Assembly: GCA_017419465.1 (NCBI GenBank)
Contig: JAFOLE010000118.1
Location: forward strand, 1-7,013
Length of the DNA: 7,013 nt
Direction of reading: 5' to 3'
DNA from: Solobacterium sp.
Lineage (GTDB): Bacteria; Bacillota_I; Bacilli_A; Erysipelotrichales; Erysipelotrichaceae
The position numbers and the translations under genes are program-made. Below, piece after piece: positions 1-6,287 of the stretch. A model generated the notes under the pieces. The model made no database searches and was not told the DNA's origin. It worked only from the letters and a program-made list of their open reading frames with translations. Within the stretch, counting starts at the first letter, position 1; each line of letters begins with the position of its first letter.

Positions 1-456
1 ATTGACGGCGTCTCCATGCGTTACACCATGCGCTACATGTGGGACCACTACCATCTGCCGATGATCATCACGGAAGCCGGCTTCGGTGCACATGAAGACC
101 TCGATGAAAACGGTGAGATCCACGATGACTACCGCATCGACTATCTGCGTGACTATGCATACAACCTTGGTCTGGCGATTGCGGACGGCGTTGAGGTCTG
201 GGGCTTCAACCCGTGGAGCTTCACGGATCTGCTCTCCACCGGAAACGGCATGGCAAAGCGTTACGGCCTCGTCTTCGTCAATACAACCGATGACGATGTC
301 CGTGACCTGAAACGTTACAGGAAGGACTCCTTCTACTGGTACAGCAAGCTCATCAAATCCAACGGACAGGAGTGGGGCAAAGATATGAGCGAGTGGAGAG
401 ACTTCACAAAGACCAGCGAGATCGCAAGCGACCTCAAGGGAAAAATCAAGGAATAA
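1..456 (+). CDS. 6-phospho-beta-glucosidase, glycoside hydrolase family 1 (5' end outside window)
   Basis: The open frame enters from base 1 and gives the last 151 residues of a family 1 glycosidase (full proteins are about 470-480 residues). Family 1 enzymes that cleave 6-phospho-beta-glucosides act in the cytoplasm on sugars phosphorylated during PTS uptake. Visible signs: the nucleophile segment IITEAGFG with Glu at fragment residue 25, and the phosphate-binding triad Ser79, Lys86, Tyr88 in LLSTGNGMAKRYG, spaced as in known phospho-glycosidases. The family C-terminus with RYRKDSFYWY follows. The residue after the nucleophile is Ala instead of the usual Asn of the ENG motif; other residues are known at this place in some subgroups, so activity is still expected. 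The stop lies 27 bases before the EIIBC start, so the two are almost certainly co-transcribed. The acid/base Glu of the TxNEP motif lies upstream of the window and cannot be checked. Confidence 0.93.
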   Translation: MDGVSMRYTMRYMWDHYHLPMIITEAGFGAHEDLDENGEIHDDYRIDYLRDYAYNLGLAIADGVEVWGFNPWSFTDLLSTGNGMAKRYGLVFVNTTDDDVRDLKRYRKDSFYWYSKLIKSNGQEWGKDMSEWRDFTKTSEIASDLKGKIKE

Positions 457-483
457 GCTTTGCAAAACTGAAAGGGGAAAATT

Positions 484-1872
484 ATGGCAAAGAAAGATTA
501 CAAGAAGCTTTCGGATGACATTATCGCCGCATGCGGCGGTGTCGAAAACATCCGCAGCGCATCCCACTGTATGACACGTCTTCGTATGAATCTTGTTGAC
601 GCGTCAAAACTCAACCTCGATGAGGCCAAGAAGATTCCGGGCGTCATCAACATCATTGTCCAGAACGGCGAGCAGCAGTTCGTCATCGGCCAGGATGTAC
701 CGAGCCTCTATGAAGAAGTCATCAAGAACCCGATCAAGGCTGCCGGATCGATCGAAGATGCGGAAGCACTGAAAGCCGATACCCAGGCACAGAAGGGCAA
801 CATCGTTGAGACGGTTCTCTCCTATGTCGGCGGCACATTCTCTCCGATCATTCCGATCTTCATCGCCGGAGGACTTACCGGTGCGATCATCTCCCTGCTT
901 ACCACGTTTGCAGGTCTTGATCCGACAAACGGAACCGTCGTTGTTCTCTCTGCGATCCAGCAGGCAATGCTTTACTTCCTGCCGATCTACATCGGTTTCT
1001 CTTCCGCTTCCCGTCTGAAGTCCAATCCGTTCCTCGGCGCGTTCCTCGGTGCGGTTCTTGTCTTCTCCACGATCAACAACGCGGAAGGTCTCAGCTTCCT
1101 CGGACTCCCGATTGCGCAGATCGGCTATAACGGACAGATCTTCCCGGTCGTTCTCGGAACGCTGTTCATGAGCGTTGTCTATAAGTTCCTGCAGAAGACG
1201 CTCCCGATCAATCTCCGCACGATCTTCGTTCCGCTGCTCACGATGCTGATTACCGTTCCGGTAACACTCATCGTCCTCGGTCCGATCGTCTACTGGGTAG
1301 GTACCGGACTTGCCAACGCAGTCCTTGCAATCTATCGCTTCGCACCGGCAGTCGCTGTTGCGATCATCGGCGCAGCCACAGTCTGGATGGTCTTCTTCGG
1401 CATGAACAACGCCACATACCCGGTCCTCTTCCTCCTTATGGCAGAGGTCGGATCTGACCCGCTCTTCTGCACAGGCATGGCTCCGGCCAACGTTGCGGTA
1501 GGCGGCGCGTGCCTTGCTTACGCACTGCTTCAGAAAGACCCTGAAAATAAACAGATCGGTACCGGTGCCGGTATCACCGCGCTCTGCGGCATTACCGAAC
1601 CGGGCGTCTACGGTGTTCTCTTCCCGAACCGTTATCCGCTGATCGGCGCAATGATCGGCGGCGGTGTCGGCGGCTTCATCGCAGGTCTCTTCGGACTCAC
1701 ACAGTTTGTTGTCGCCAATCCGGGCTTCCTGAGCTTTGCGGCTTATATGAATCCGGATGGAACCTGGGGCAACTTCTGGGGCATGATGGCTGTCATGGTG
1801 CTCGCAGTTGTACTTGGCTTCGTATGCACCTATGTCCTCGGCAAGCGTGCGATGGCAAAGAAGGCTGCCTGA
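484..1872 (+). CDS. PTS beta-glucoside transporter, EIIBC component
   Basis: This 462-residue protein combines a cytoplasmic EIIB domain (about residues 1-90) with a membrane EIIC domain (about 105-460). EIIB has the phosphorylated cysteine Cys29 in SASHCMTRLR, typical of the glucose/beta-glucoside PTS family. EIIC has multiple hydrophobic helices and the sugar-site motif GITEPGVYG starting at Gly369. It would import a beta-glucoside and phosphorylate it, passing the product to the family 1 phospho-glucosidase just upstream. Classic BglF/BglP proteins are over 600 residues because they carry a C-terminal EIIA; this one ends after EIIC at KRAMAKKAA, so EIIA must come from another protein. The ATG has a good site, AAAGGGG at 471-477, seven bases upstream. 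A terminator follows the stop after about 23 bases. The exact sugar (cellobiose, arbutin, salicin or another) cannot be read from the sequence. Confidence 0.93.
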   Translation: MAKKDYKKLSDDIIAACGGVENIRSASHCMTRLRMNLVDASKLNLDEAKKIPGVINIIVQNGEQQFVIGQDVPSLYEEVIKNPIKAAGSIEDAEALKADTQAQKGNIVETVLSYVGGTFSPIIPIFIAGGLTGAIISLLTTFAGLDPTNGTVVVLSAIQQAMLYFLPIYIGFSSASRLKSNPFLGAFLGAVLVFSTINNAEGLSFLGLPIAQIGYNGQIFPVVLGTLFMSVVYKFLQKTLPINLRTIFVPLLTMLITVPVTLIVLGPIVYWVGTGLANAVLAIYRFAPAVAVAIIGAATVWMVFFGMNNATYPVLFLLMAEVGSDPLFCTGMAPANVAVGGACLAYALLQKDPENKQIGTGAGITALCGITEPGVYGVLFPNRYPLIGAMIGGGVGGFIAGLFGLTQFVVANPGFLSFAAYMNPDGTWGNFWGMMAVMVLAVVLGFVCTYVLGKRAMAKKAA

Positions 1873-1895
1873 TCTGATTTAATCAAGTAACGGAA

Positions 1896-1921
1896 GGTCC
1901 GGGCATTGCCCGGGCCTTTTT
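1896..1921 (+). terminator. Rho-independent terminator after EIIBC
   Basis: A nine-pair stem (1896-1904 with 1908-1916, one G-T pair) with a three-base loop ATT is followed by five T. It sits 23 bases after the EIIBC stop and 24 bases before the start of the next glycosidase remnant. That remnant therefore depended on read-through or on a promoter that I cannot identify. The hairpin also argues against the upstream ATG at 1906, which lies in its loop, as a start for the next gene. Confidence 0.85.
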
Positions 1922-1944
1922 CGCAAAGAGAAGACTTAACTGAT

Positions 1945-2334
1945 ATGACAAACCGAACAAACCCAGTCCCGGAGGGATTCCTCTGGGGAGCTTCCACGGC
2001 CGCAAGCCAGTGTGAAGGCGCTTATGACAGAGACGGAAAAGGGGAAACGATCCTCGACCACATGACCAACGGCGATCATGATCATCCCCGCCGCATCACC
2101 CGTACGATTGAACCGGATCTTACCTATCCGAGCCAGCTCGGCTGCCGGCAGTGTGACCGGTTTGAAGAAGACATCGCCCTGTTTGCGGAGATGGGACTGA
2201 AGACATACCGCCTGTCCATCAACTGGGCGCGTATCTATCCCAACGGCGATGATGCCGAGCCGAACAGAGCCGGTATTGAACATTACCGCAGGCTGTTTCA
2301 GTGCGTCAACTACCACACCCAAATACTGAAGTAA
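1945..2334 (+). pseudogene. 5' remnant of a second 6-phospho-beta-glucosidase (family 1), interrupted at base 2300
   Basis: From ATG 1945 the frame encodes a normal family 1 N-terminus: PEGFLWGASTAASQCEGA (the substrate-pocket Gln follows the second Ser), a YPSQLGCRQCDRFEEDI segment, then LSINWARIYPNG and EHYRRLFQ. Similarity stops abruptly at base 2300, after about 119 codons. The last 11 codons before the stop at 2332-2334 come from the inserted sequence. In an intact enzyme this point is followed by a (D/E)EC-type helix and a long stretch with the acid/base TxNEP motif, none of which is present. The start at 1945 is chosen because the upstream ATG at 1906 lies inside a terminator; the ribosome site is weak (AGAGAAG near 1927-1933). 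Codon use resembles that of the flanking genes, so this looks like a native gene broken recently. A truncated protein of this length could not form the barrel. Confidence 0.85.
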
Positions 2335-2676
2335 TTGGATGTGGCTTGTAAGAGAGAGACTCCATAACTCTTACAACTTGTCGTATCTGCCTAGCGGTAA
2401 ACGGCATACATAGATATGCCTCCCGCCTTTGTGACGTATCAGAAGATACGGTGGCGATACATCGGGTTGGCTGACGGTCAACCTTCACAGGAGAGATATG
2501 CTCTCCTGCGACTCTGCCAGGTACTTGATACCCATGCCACAGAGATTCATCCTGTTATATTTCCGGACATATTTCTTCCGGGTTTGGATCCAGTGAGTGC
2601 CTTGTGATCAACGGTTTTCTCACTGACCGCGGAAGAACAGCGGTAACGGTTTAATAACAGAGCTGTGTCATGACAC
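2301..2676 (+). mobile_element. Probable 5' fragment of a group II intron (structured RNA, no reverse transcriptase)
   Basis: The block starts exactly where glycosidase homology ends and begins GTGCG, the 5' consensus of group II introns. It carries a dense run of stems: 2313-2320/2337-2344 (one mismatch), 2346-2354/2368-2376 (nine perfect pairs), 2403-2408/2415-2420, 2435-2440/2445-2450 with an AGAA loop, 2465-2469/2479-2483, 2488-2495/2501-2508 (eight perfect pairs), 2591-2597/2619-2625, 2626-2630/2640-2644, and the palindrome 2665-2676. GTATC 2384-2388 with GATAC 2456-2460 encloses two of these arms, forming a multibranch junction like those of intron domain I. G+C is 180 of 376 by hand count. 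I found no domain V hairpin, no reverse transcriptase frame and no clear EBS1 matching the last exon bases, so it should be unable to splice or move by itself. Another large structured RNA element remains possible. Confidence 0.5.
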
Positions 2677-2864
2677 TTGTATTATATCTCAAGTACATAC
2701 AAAAATATGCACAGCATCACTAAATAACGAACAAATATTCGATATAACGGACAGGATTTTGTAATATCTTACAGACAATACTGAAAGACATAACAAAGTC
2801 AGTAATACTATTCTTAGAACTCGAAGTAATATCCTTAGATACAGTACTTACCAGTAAAGAGAAA
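2677..2864. other. AT-rich non-coding stretch of unknown origin
   Basis: By hand count this has 55 G+C in 188 bases (about 29 percent), against about half in the genes on either side. No frame on either strand shows a recognisable protein. It contains three related runs beginning GTAATA at 2761, 2802 and 2826; the last two share an imperfect GTAATA...CTTAGA core. Short complementary arms (TTGTAT 2677-2682 with ATACAA 2697-2702) suggest some structure. It could be intron domain IV filler, remains of another mobile element, or DNA joined during the deletion. Foreign origin is inferred from the composition; its identity is unknown. Confidence 0.55.
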
Positions 2865-2887
2865 GGGAGGTGAAGCCGTCTCCTCCC
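2865..2887. repeat. GC-rich hairpin at the junction between foreign block and glycosidase remnant
   Basis: GGGAGGTGA (2865-2873) pairs with TCTCCTCCC (2879-2887) with one T-T mismatch and an AGCCG loop. It marks the switch from AT-rich DNA to the returning family 1 sequence at about 2890. There is no T-run on either side, so it is not a standard terminator. The left arm with its upstream AAA resembles a near-perfect Shine-Dalgarno site but has no suitable start codon after it. It may be the end structure of the inserted element or a sequence that promoted the rearrangement. Confidence 0.5.
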
Positions 2888-2889
2888 CA

Positions 2890-3263
2890 CCCAAAGCTTA
2901 CGCATATGGATGGGGTATCCACGGCATGGGAATGAAAAGCCGCTGATGATCGTGGAAAACGGACTTGGTGAATATGACACACTGGAAGAAGACGGTTCCT
3001 GTCACGATGAGGGACATATCGTTTACCTTCGTGCACATATCGAATCCATGAAGGAAGCACTGAAAGATGGCGTCGATATCATCGGCTACTGCCCGTGGTC
3101 CGCAATCGATATCGTATCTGCCGGAACCGGTGAAATGAAAAAGCGGTATGGCTTTATCTATGTGGATGCGGATGACTACGGAAACGGCACCTATGACCGT
3201 TACCGCAAGGACAGTTTCTTCTGGTATAAGGGTGTCATCGCGTCCAACGGCGAAAAACTATGA
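2890..3263 (+). pseudogene. 3' remnant of the second 6-phospho-beta-glucosidase, with frameshift
   Basis: Family 1 similarity returns near 2890 as PKAYAYGWGIHG, matching the place where intact enzymes read about LKASEWGWQIDP. At about 2923-2935 the reading frame changes and roughly ten residues seem lost. The second frame (open from 2910) then gives NEKPLMIVENGLG with the nucleophile Glu, the phosphate-binding segment IVSAGTGEMKKRYGFIYVD, and RYRKDSFFWY to the stop at 3261-3263. Together with the remnant starting at 1945 it forms one broken gene lacking about 220 central residues. ATG 2910 could start a 117-residue peptide in the second frame, but it has no good ribosome site and would lack the barrel. 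Unlike the first glycosidase, this one keeps the standard ENG motif, so the two enzymes were paralogues of different subgroups rather than a recent duplication. Confidence 0.82.
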
Positions 3264-3324
3264 GCAGTGTGTTCCGGTACCTGTCGGGTATGCATTAAAA
3301 TAAGAGACAGGAGAACACAGAGTT

Positions 3325-4437
3325 ATGATTAAGAAACCATTTAAAGACATCGAGCTGTCCCGGCTCGGCCTTGGCAACATGCGCTTTATTCTGAGCGATC
3401 CGGACAACGGCAATTCCCCGATCGACCGTCCGAAAGCACACGCGGTCATCGACAGTGCCTACGCCAACGGCATCAACTACTTTGACACGGCTTATGTATA
3501 CAACGGCGGTGATTCGGAGCGCTGCCTGGGTGAGGCAATGCAGAAATATCCGCGCGATTCGTTTTACATCGCGGACAAGTTTCATATGCATGCAAACCCG
3601 GATTATGAGGCGGTCTTTGAAGAACAGCTGAAGCGGCTTCAGACCGACCGCATCGATTTCTATCTGCTGCACTGCATCATGGATGGAAATGCGGATGAGT
3701 ATCTGAACAGCGGCTGTATCGAGTACTTCCTGAAACAGAAGGAACTCGGACGGATCCGTTACCTCGGCTTCTCCAGCCATGCCGGTACGGATACGCTGCG
3801 CCGGTTTGCGTCATACCGCGACTGGGACTTTGCCCAGATTCAGCTGAACTACTATGACTGGTTCTTCAATACCGCAAAGGAAGAATATGAGATCCTGACG
3901 GAACGGAATATTCCAGTCGTCGTCATGGAACCGGTGCGCGGCGGACGTCTTGCGAAGCTGTCGCCGGAGGCAGAGGCAATTCTGAAGAACGCACATCCCG
4001 ACTGGAGCACTGCCTCCTGGGCAATGCGCTTTGTGAAGAGCCTGCCAAATGTGCAGGTGATCCTCAGCGGTATGAACAGCCTGGATCAGATGAATGACAA
4101 TCTGAATACCTTCTCTGATGACAATGTTCTGAGCGAAGCGGATCAGGCAGTTCTGAAAGAAGCGGCCGAGTGTTTCCGCGCAGGCATTGTCGTGCCGTGC
4201 ACCGCATGCCGTTACTGCACGGAAGGCTGCCCGATGCAGATCAACATCCCGGAATACCTCAAGGTCTATAACGAATGGAAGGTATCCGGCGGACGTGTGG
4301 ACATGGATCTCTACCGGGGCGTTGTCTCGGAAGGAACTCCGGACATGTGCATCCAGTGCGGTGCCTGCGCCGGCATCTGCCCGCAGTCCATCCAGATTCC
4401 GGATCTTCTGAAGGAACTTGCGGACGCAGTAAAGTAA
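3325..4437 (+). CDS. Aldo/keto reductase with C-terminal 4Fe-4S ferredoxin-like domain
   Basis: The protein has 370 residues. Residues 1 to about 280 form an aldo/keto reductase barrel with all four catalytic residues visible: Asp54 and Tyr59 in FDTAYVY, Lys85 in IADKF and His116 in YLLHC. The C-terminus has two clusters of the CxxCxxCxxxCP type, Cys292/295/298/302 and Cys342/345/348/352, which should bind two 4Fe-4S centres. This is the architecture of the COG1453 group of predicted oxidoreductases, common in anaerobic Firmicutes. It probably moves electrons between a nicotinamide cofactor, the iron-sulphur centres and a carbonyl substrate in the cytoplasm; the substrate is unknown. The ATG at 3325 has AGGAG at 3309-3313. 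The gene starts 61 bases after the glycosidase remnant and ends at a strong terminator. It appears intact even though the gene before it is destroyed. Confidence 0.94.
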   Translation: MIKKPFKDIELSRLGLGNMRFILSDPDNGNSPIDRPKAHAVIDSAYANGINYFDTAYVYNGGDSERCLGEAMQKYPRDSFYIADKFHMHANPDYEAVFEEQLKRLQTDRIDFYLLHCIMDGNADEYLNSGCIEYFLKQKELGRIRYLGFSSHAGTDTLRRFASYRDWDFAQIQLNYYDWFFNTAKEEYEILTERNIPVVVMEPVRGGRLAKLSPEAEAILKNAHPDWSTASWAMRFVKSLPNVQVILSGMNSLDQMNDNLNTFSDDNVLSEADQAVLKEAAECFRAGIVVPCTACRYCTEGCPMQINIPEYLKVYNEWKVSGGRVDMDLYRGVVSEGTPDMCIQCGACAGICPQSIQIPDLLKELADAVK

Positions 4438-4445
4438 CAGACGTC

Positions 4446-4496
4446 AAAAAACCGGCTGTACACAATCCCTCAGGAATTGTGCTGCGGCCGGTTTTC
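4446..4496. terminator. Bidirectional terminator between convergent genes
   Basis: A long hairpin has outer arms AAAACCGGC (4448-4456) and GCCGGTTTT (4487-4495) and inner arms CACAAT (4461-4466) and ATTGTG (4476-4481). The plus strand ends in TTTT, and the minus strand continues into a run of six T. It lies 9 bases after the aldo/keto reductase stop and 23 bases from the stop of the convergent lipoprotein gene, so it can serve both. Confidence 0.85.
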
Positions 4497-4518
4497 ATTA
4501 TGCGTTTTTGGCGGCGGT

Positions 4519-5091
4519 TCACTCTGTGCCGAAGCTGCCCCGTGCATTGTCACGGATCAGGGTCTCCGCATCCAGCGGATGATCTGCGTCCGTAACCGTG
4601 CAGAAGGAAATGATATCCGATCCGTCTCTTACGGATGCGAAGGTGACAAATACATGTTCCCCGGCATAGATCAGTTCATAATCCGTCATGACTGCCTCCT
4701 GATCACCGAAGTCGGGGATGTCACGGATATCTCCGCGGCTGAATACCACATCTCCGAAACGTTCTTCAAAATGCGCGATGAGCGTCTCTTCCAGATACTG
4801 CCGGAGATCAATGTCAGATACGATGTACCGCAGCATCCGCACATACGGCATCCCGCTTCCGTCCGACGGCGTGACAGCGATATCCGAACCGTGCTCCCCA
4901 TCACCGAGCGCGGCAAAATATTCCCGGATTTCACCGCTGACCCAGACAGGATCATCAATATCCTGCACCATGGCCTGTGATACCGGTTCGGTCGGAGCCG
5001 GTGTTTCTGCCGGAGTCTCCGCCGGCGCAGATGCACATGCCTGCAGGATGCAGACGGCGCTGAGCGAAAGAATAACAGTTCTGAGATTCAT
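4519..5091 (-). CDS. Small secreted lipoprotein of unknown function
   Basis: The protein has 190 residues. The N-terminus is a lipoprotein signal: Arg4, a hydrophobic core, and the lipobox Leu16-Gln17-Ala18-Cys19, so mature protein should be lipid-anchored at Cys19 on the outer face of the membrane. A short Ala/Pro/Glu/Thr spacer (about 20-37) follows, then an acidic domain of about 150 residues with mixed helix and strand character and no cysteine near its start. I recognise no catalytic or binding motif and give no function. The ATG is supported by a strong AAGGAGG site eight bases upstream. It reads towards the aldo/keto reductase and shares its terminator. The transporter gene upstream ends in its own terminator, so this gene needs its own promoter in 5092-5142; I see no clear one. 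Confidence 0.85.
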   Translation of the reverse strand: MNLRTVILSLSAVCILQACASAPAETPAETPAPTEPVSQAMVQDIDDPVWVSGEIREYFAALGDGEHGSDIAVTPSDGSGMPYVRMLRYIVSDIDLRQYLEETLIAHFEERFGDVVFSRGDIRDIPDFGDQEAVMTDYELIYAGEHVFVTFASVRDGSDIISFCTVTDADHPLDAETLIRDNARGSFGTE

Positions 5092-5099
5092 GGAAATTG

Positions 5100-5117
5100 C
5101 CTCCTTCCATTATGGAA
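5100..5117 (-). promoter_or_regulatory. Ribosome binding site with overlapping palindrome, lipoprotein gene
   Basis: On the minus strand AAGGAGG (5100-5106) lies eight bases before the lipoprotein ATG and fixes the start. It overlaps the palindrome TTCCAT-T-ATGGAA (5105-5117). The one-base spacer is too short for an RNA loop, so if it has a role it would be as a DNA site; it may also be chance. Confidence 0.5.
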
Positions 5118-5142
5118 ACACGGATACTGCGTGCATAGCTGC

Positions 5143-5168
5143 AAAAAAAGCGGAAGTTCTTCCGCTTT
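5143..5168 (-). terminator. Rho-independent terminator after the AI-2E family transporter
   Basis: Nine perfect pairs (5147-5155 with 5160-5168), a GTTC loop and seven T on the minus strand. It begins seven bases after the transporter stop, separating that gene from the lipoprotein gene. Confidence 0.88.
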
Positions 5169-5174
5169 ATTGTA

Positions 5175-6287
5175 TCATTCGGCAGGTTCCGCTTCCGGTT
5201 CTTCGGGCGGTTCCTTTTTTGCGAGCCATTTTTCAAACTGCATGCGGATAAACGCACCGGTCGGCACCGCCAGCAGCATCCCCAGCAGTCCGCCGATCGC
5301 ACCGCCCGCAAGCAGGGAGGCGATGACAAGCAGCGGGTGTACCTTGATCGTTCCGGCAAGCAGTCTCGGATTGATGATGTTTCCATCGATTAACATGATT
5401 ACTTCCAGCACCACCAGACCGATCACCAGCATTCGGAAATCTCCCGCAATGAGATTGACCAGAATGACCGAGATATAACCGAGTGCCGGACCGACATAGG
5501 GAATCAGATTGCCGATGCCGCAGAGCAGACCGATTACCAGCGCATACTTCATCTTCATGAAGGAGAACACGATGGAAACGACCGCACCGACCAGGATCGC
5601 ATCCGTCACCTGACCGCGGATATAACCGGAGAAACAGACATCCGCATCGCCAAGCAGTTCATGGAACCGGGCAATCGTGCGTTTCGGAAAGATCTTCTGT
5701 GCCGCATTGCGCCAGTAGGTCCTCAGACGGTCCGCATCGATCAGGAAGTAAATGGAGAAGATGATTCCGAAGAAGAAGGTCGTCGTGGAACTGGCAATGG
5801 AGGAAACCACGCCGGTGAGGGAGGAGCCGATATTCGGAATCTTGATGTTGAACCGCTCCAGATAGGAGATTGCCTGGTTGATGAATTCCTGCAGATCGGT
5901 TTCCGTTCCCTGCACAAGATTTACAATGCTGGAAAAATTGATCTGCGAGACAAATGCCTGGGATATCACGATCAGGAATATCGCAATGACCGCAAGAATG
6001 ACAAGAAAGCAGATCAGTACGGCAATGCCGCGCAGACCCTTCTTTTTACCGAAGCGCTTCGCAAGCGCGCCTTCGATCTTCTTTACCGCCGGCAACAACA
6101 GATACCAGATGACAAATCCCACCAGCATCGGCCGCAGCACCGCAAGCACGAGCGAAGAAAACTTCGACAGCGCCGGCAGCGCGGAATACAGCGCAAGCCC
6201 GACAAAGAATGTGACCAGCACGGTGCCGCCTGCGTACAGGGCTACCTTCAGATATGCCGGGTCGAGTTTCTGAAACAGTTTCTTCAT
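5175..6287 (-). CDS. AI-2E family transporter (UPF0118), membrane protein
   Basis: The protein has 370 residues, usual for the family. Early hydrophobic helices (about 14-35, 44-66, 86-112) precede a soluble-looking stretch (about 113-160). A C-terminal membrane half then carries the family marks IYFLIDADRLRTYWR, GYIRGQ, NLIPYVGP (from Asn260) and INPRLLAGTIKVHPLL followed by a glycine-rich helix ending in AVP. Family members have been linked to export of the AI-2 signal, to Na+/H+ exchange and to other roles, so the cargo cannot be assigned from sequence. The tail is short and acidic (PPEEPEAEPAE). ATG is supported by GAGGT at 6295-6299, seven bases upstream. It lies between two terminators and is probably transcribed alone. 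A single -10-like TATAAA in the upstream gap has no good -35 partner. Confidence 0.95.
   Translation of the reverse strand: MKKLFQKLDPAYLKVALYAGGTVLVTFFVGLALYSALPALSKFSSLVLAVLRPMLVGFVIWYLLLPAVKKIEGALAKRFGKKKGLRGIAVLICFLVILAVIAIFLIVISQAFVSQINFSSIVNLVQGTETDLQEFINQAISYLERFNIKIPNIGSSLTGVVSSIASSTTTFFFGIIFSIYFLIDADRLRTYWRNAAQKIFPKRTIARFHELLGDADVCFSGYIRGQVTDAILVGAVVSIVFSFMKMKYALVIGLLCGIGNLIPYVGPALGYISVILVNLIAGDFRMLVIGLVVLEVIMLIDGNIINPRLLAGTIKVHPLLVIASLLAGGAIGGLLGMLLAVPTGAFIRMQFEKWLAKKEPPEEPEAEPAE

Noticed and set aside
1906..1944. Upstream in-frame ATG as the start of the second glycosidase
   Set aside because: It lies in the loop of the EIIBC terminator, lacks a ribosome site and would add 13 residues with no family similarity.
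2416..2607. 63-codon plus-strand frame inside the structured block
   Set aside because: It runs through several RNA stems, has no ribosome site and no recognisable protein pattern.
2611..2650. Candidate group II domain V around the ACCGC/GCGGT hairpin
   Set aside because: It lacks the 34-base shape, the GAAA-type loop and the AGC/GUUC ends of domain V.
2301..2890. Insertion sequence with terminal inverted repeats
   Set aside because: The two ends are not complementary, the flanks ggctgtttca and ccaaagctta do not form a target duplication, and no transposase frame exists.
2720..2980. 86-codon minus-strand frame across the AT-rich stretch and the glycosidase remnant
   Set aside because: Part of it is antisense to real family 1 coding sequence and the remainder is low-complexity AT-rich sequence with no ribosome site.
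3272..3301. Possible promoter before the aldo/keto reductase (TTCCGG, 18 bases, TAAAAT)
   Set aside because: The -35 is poor and such weak matches are frequent; kept only as a place to look for a transcription start.
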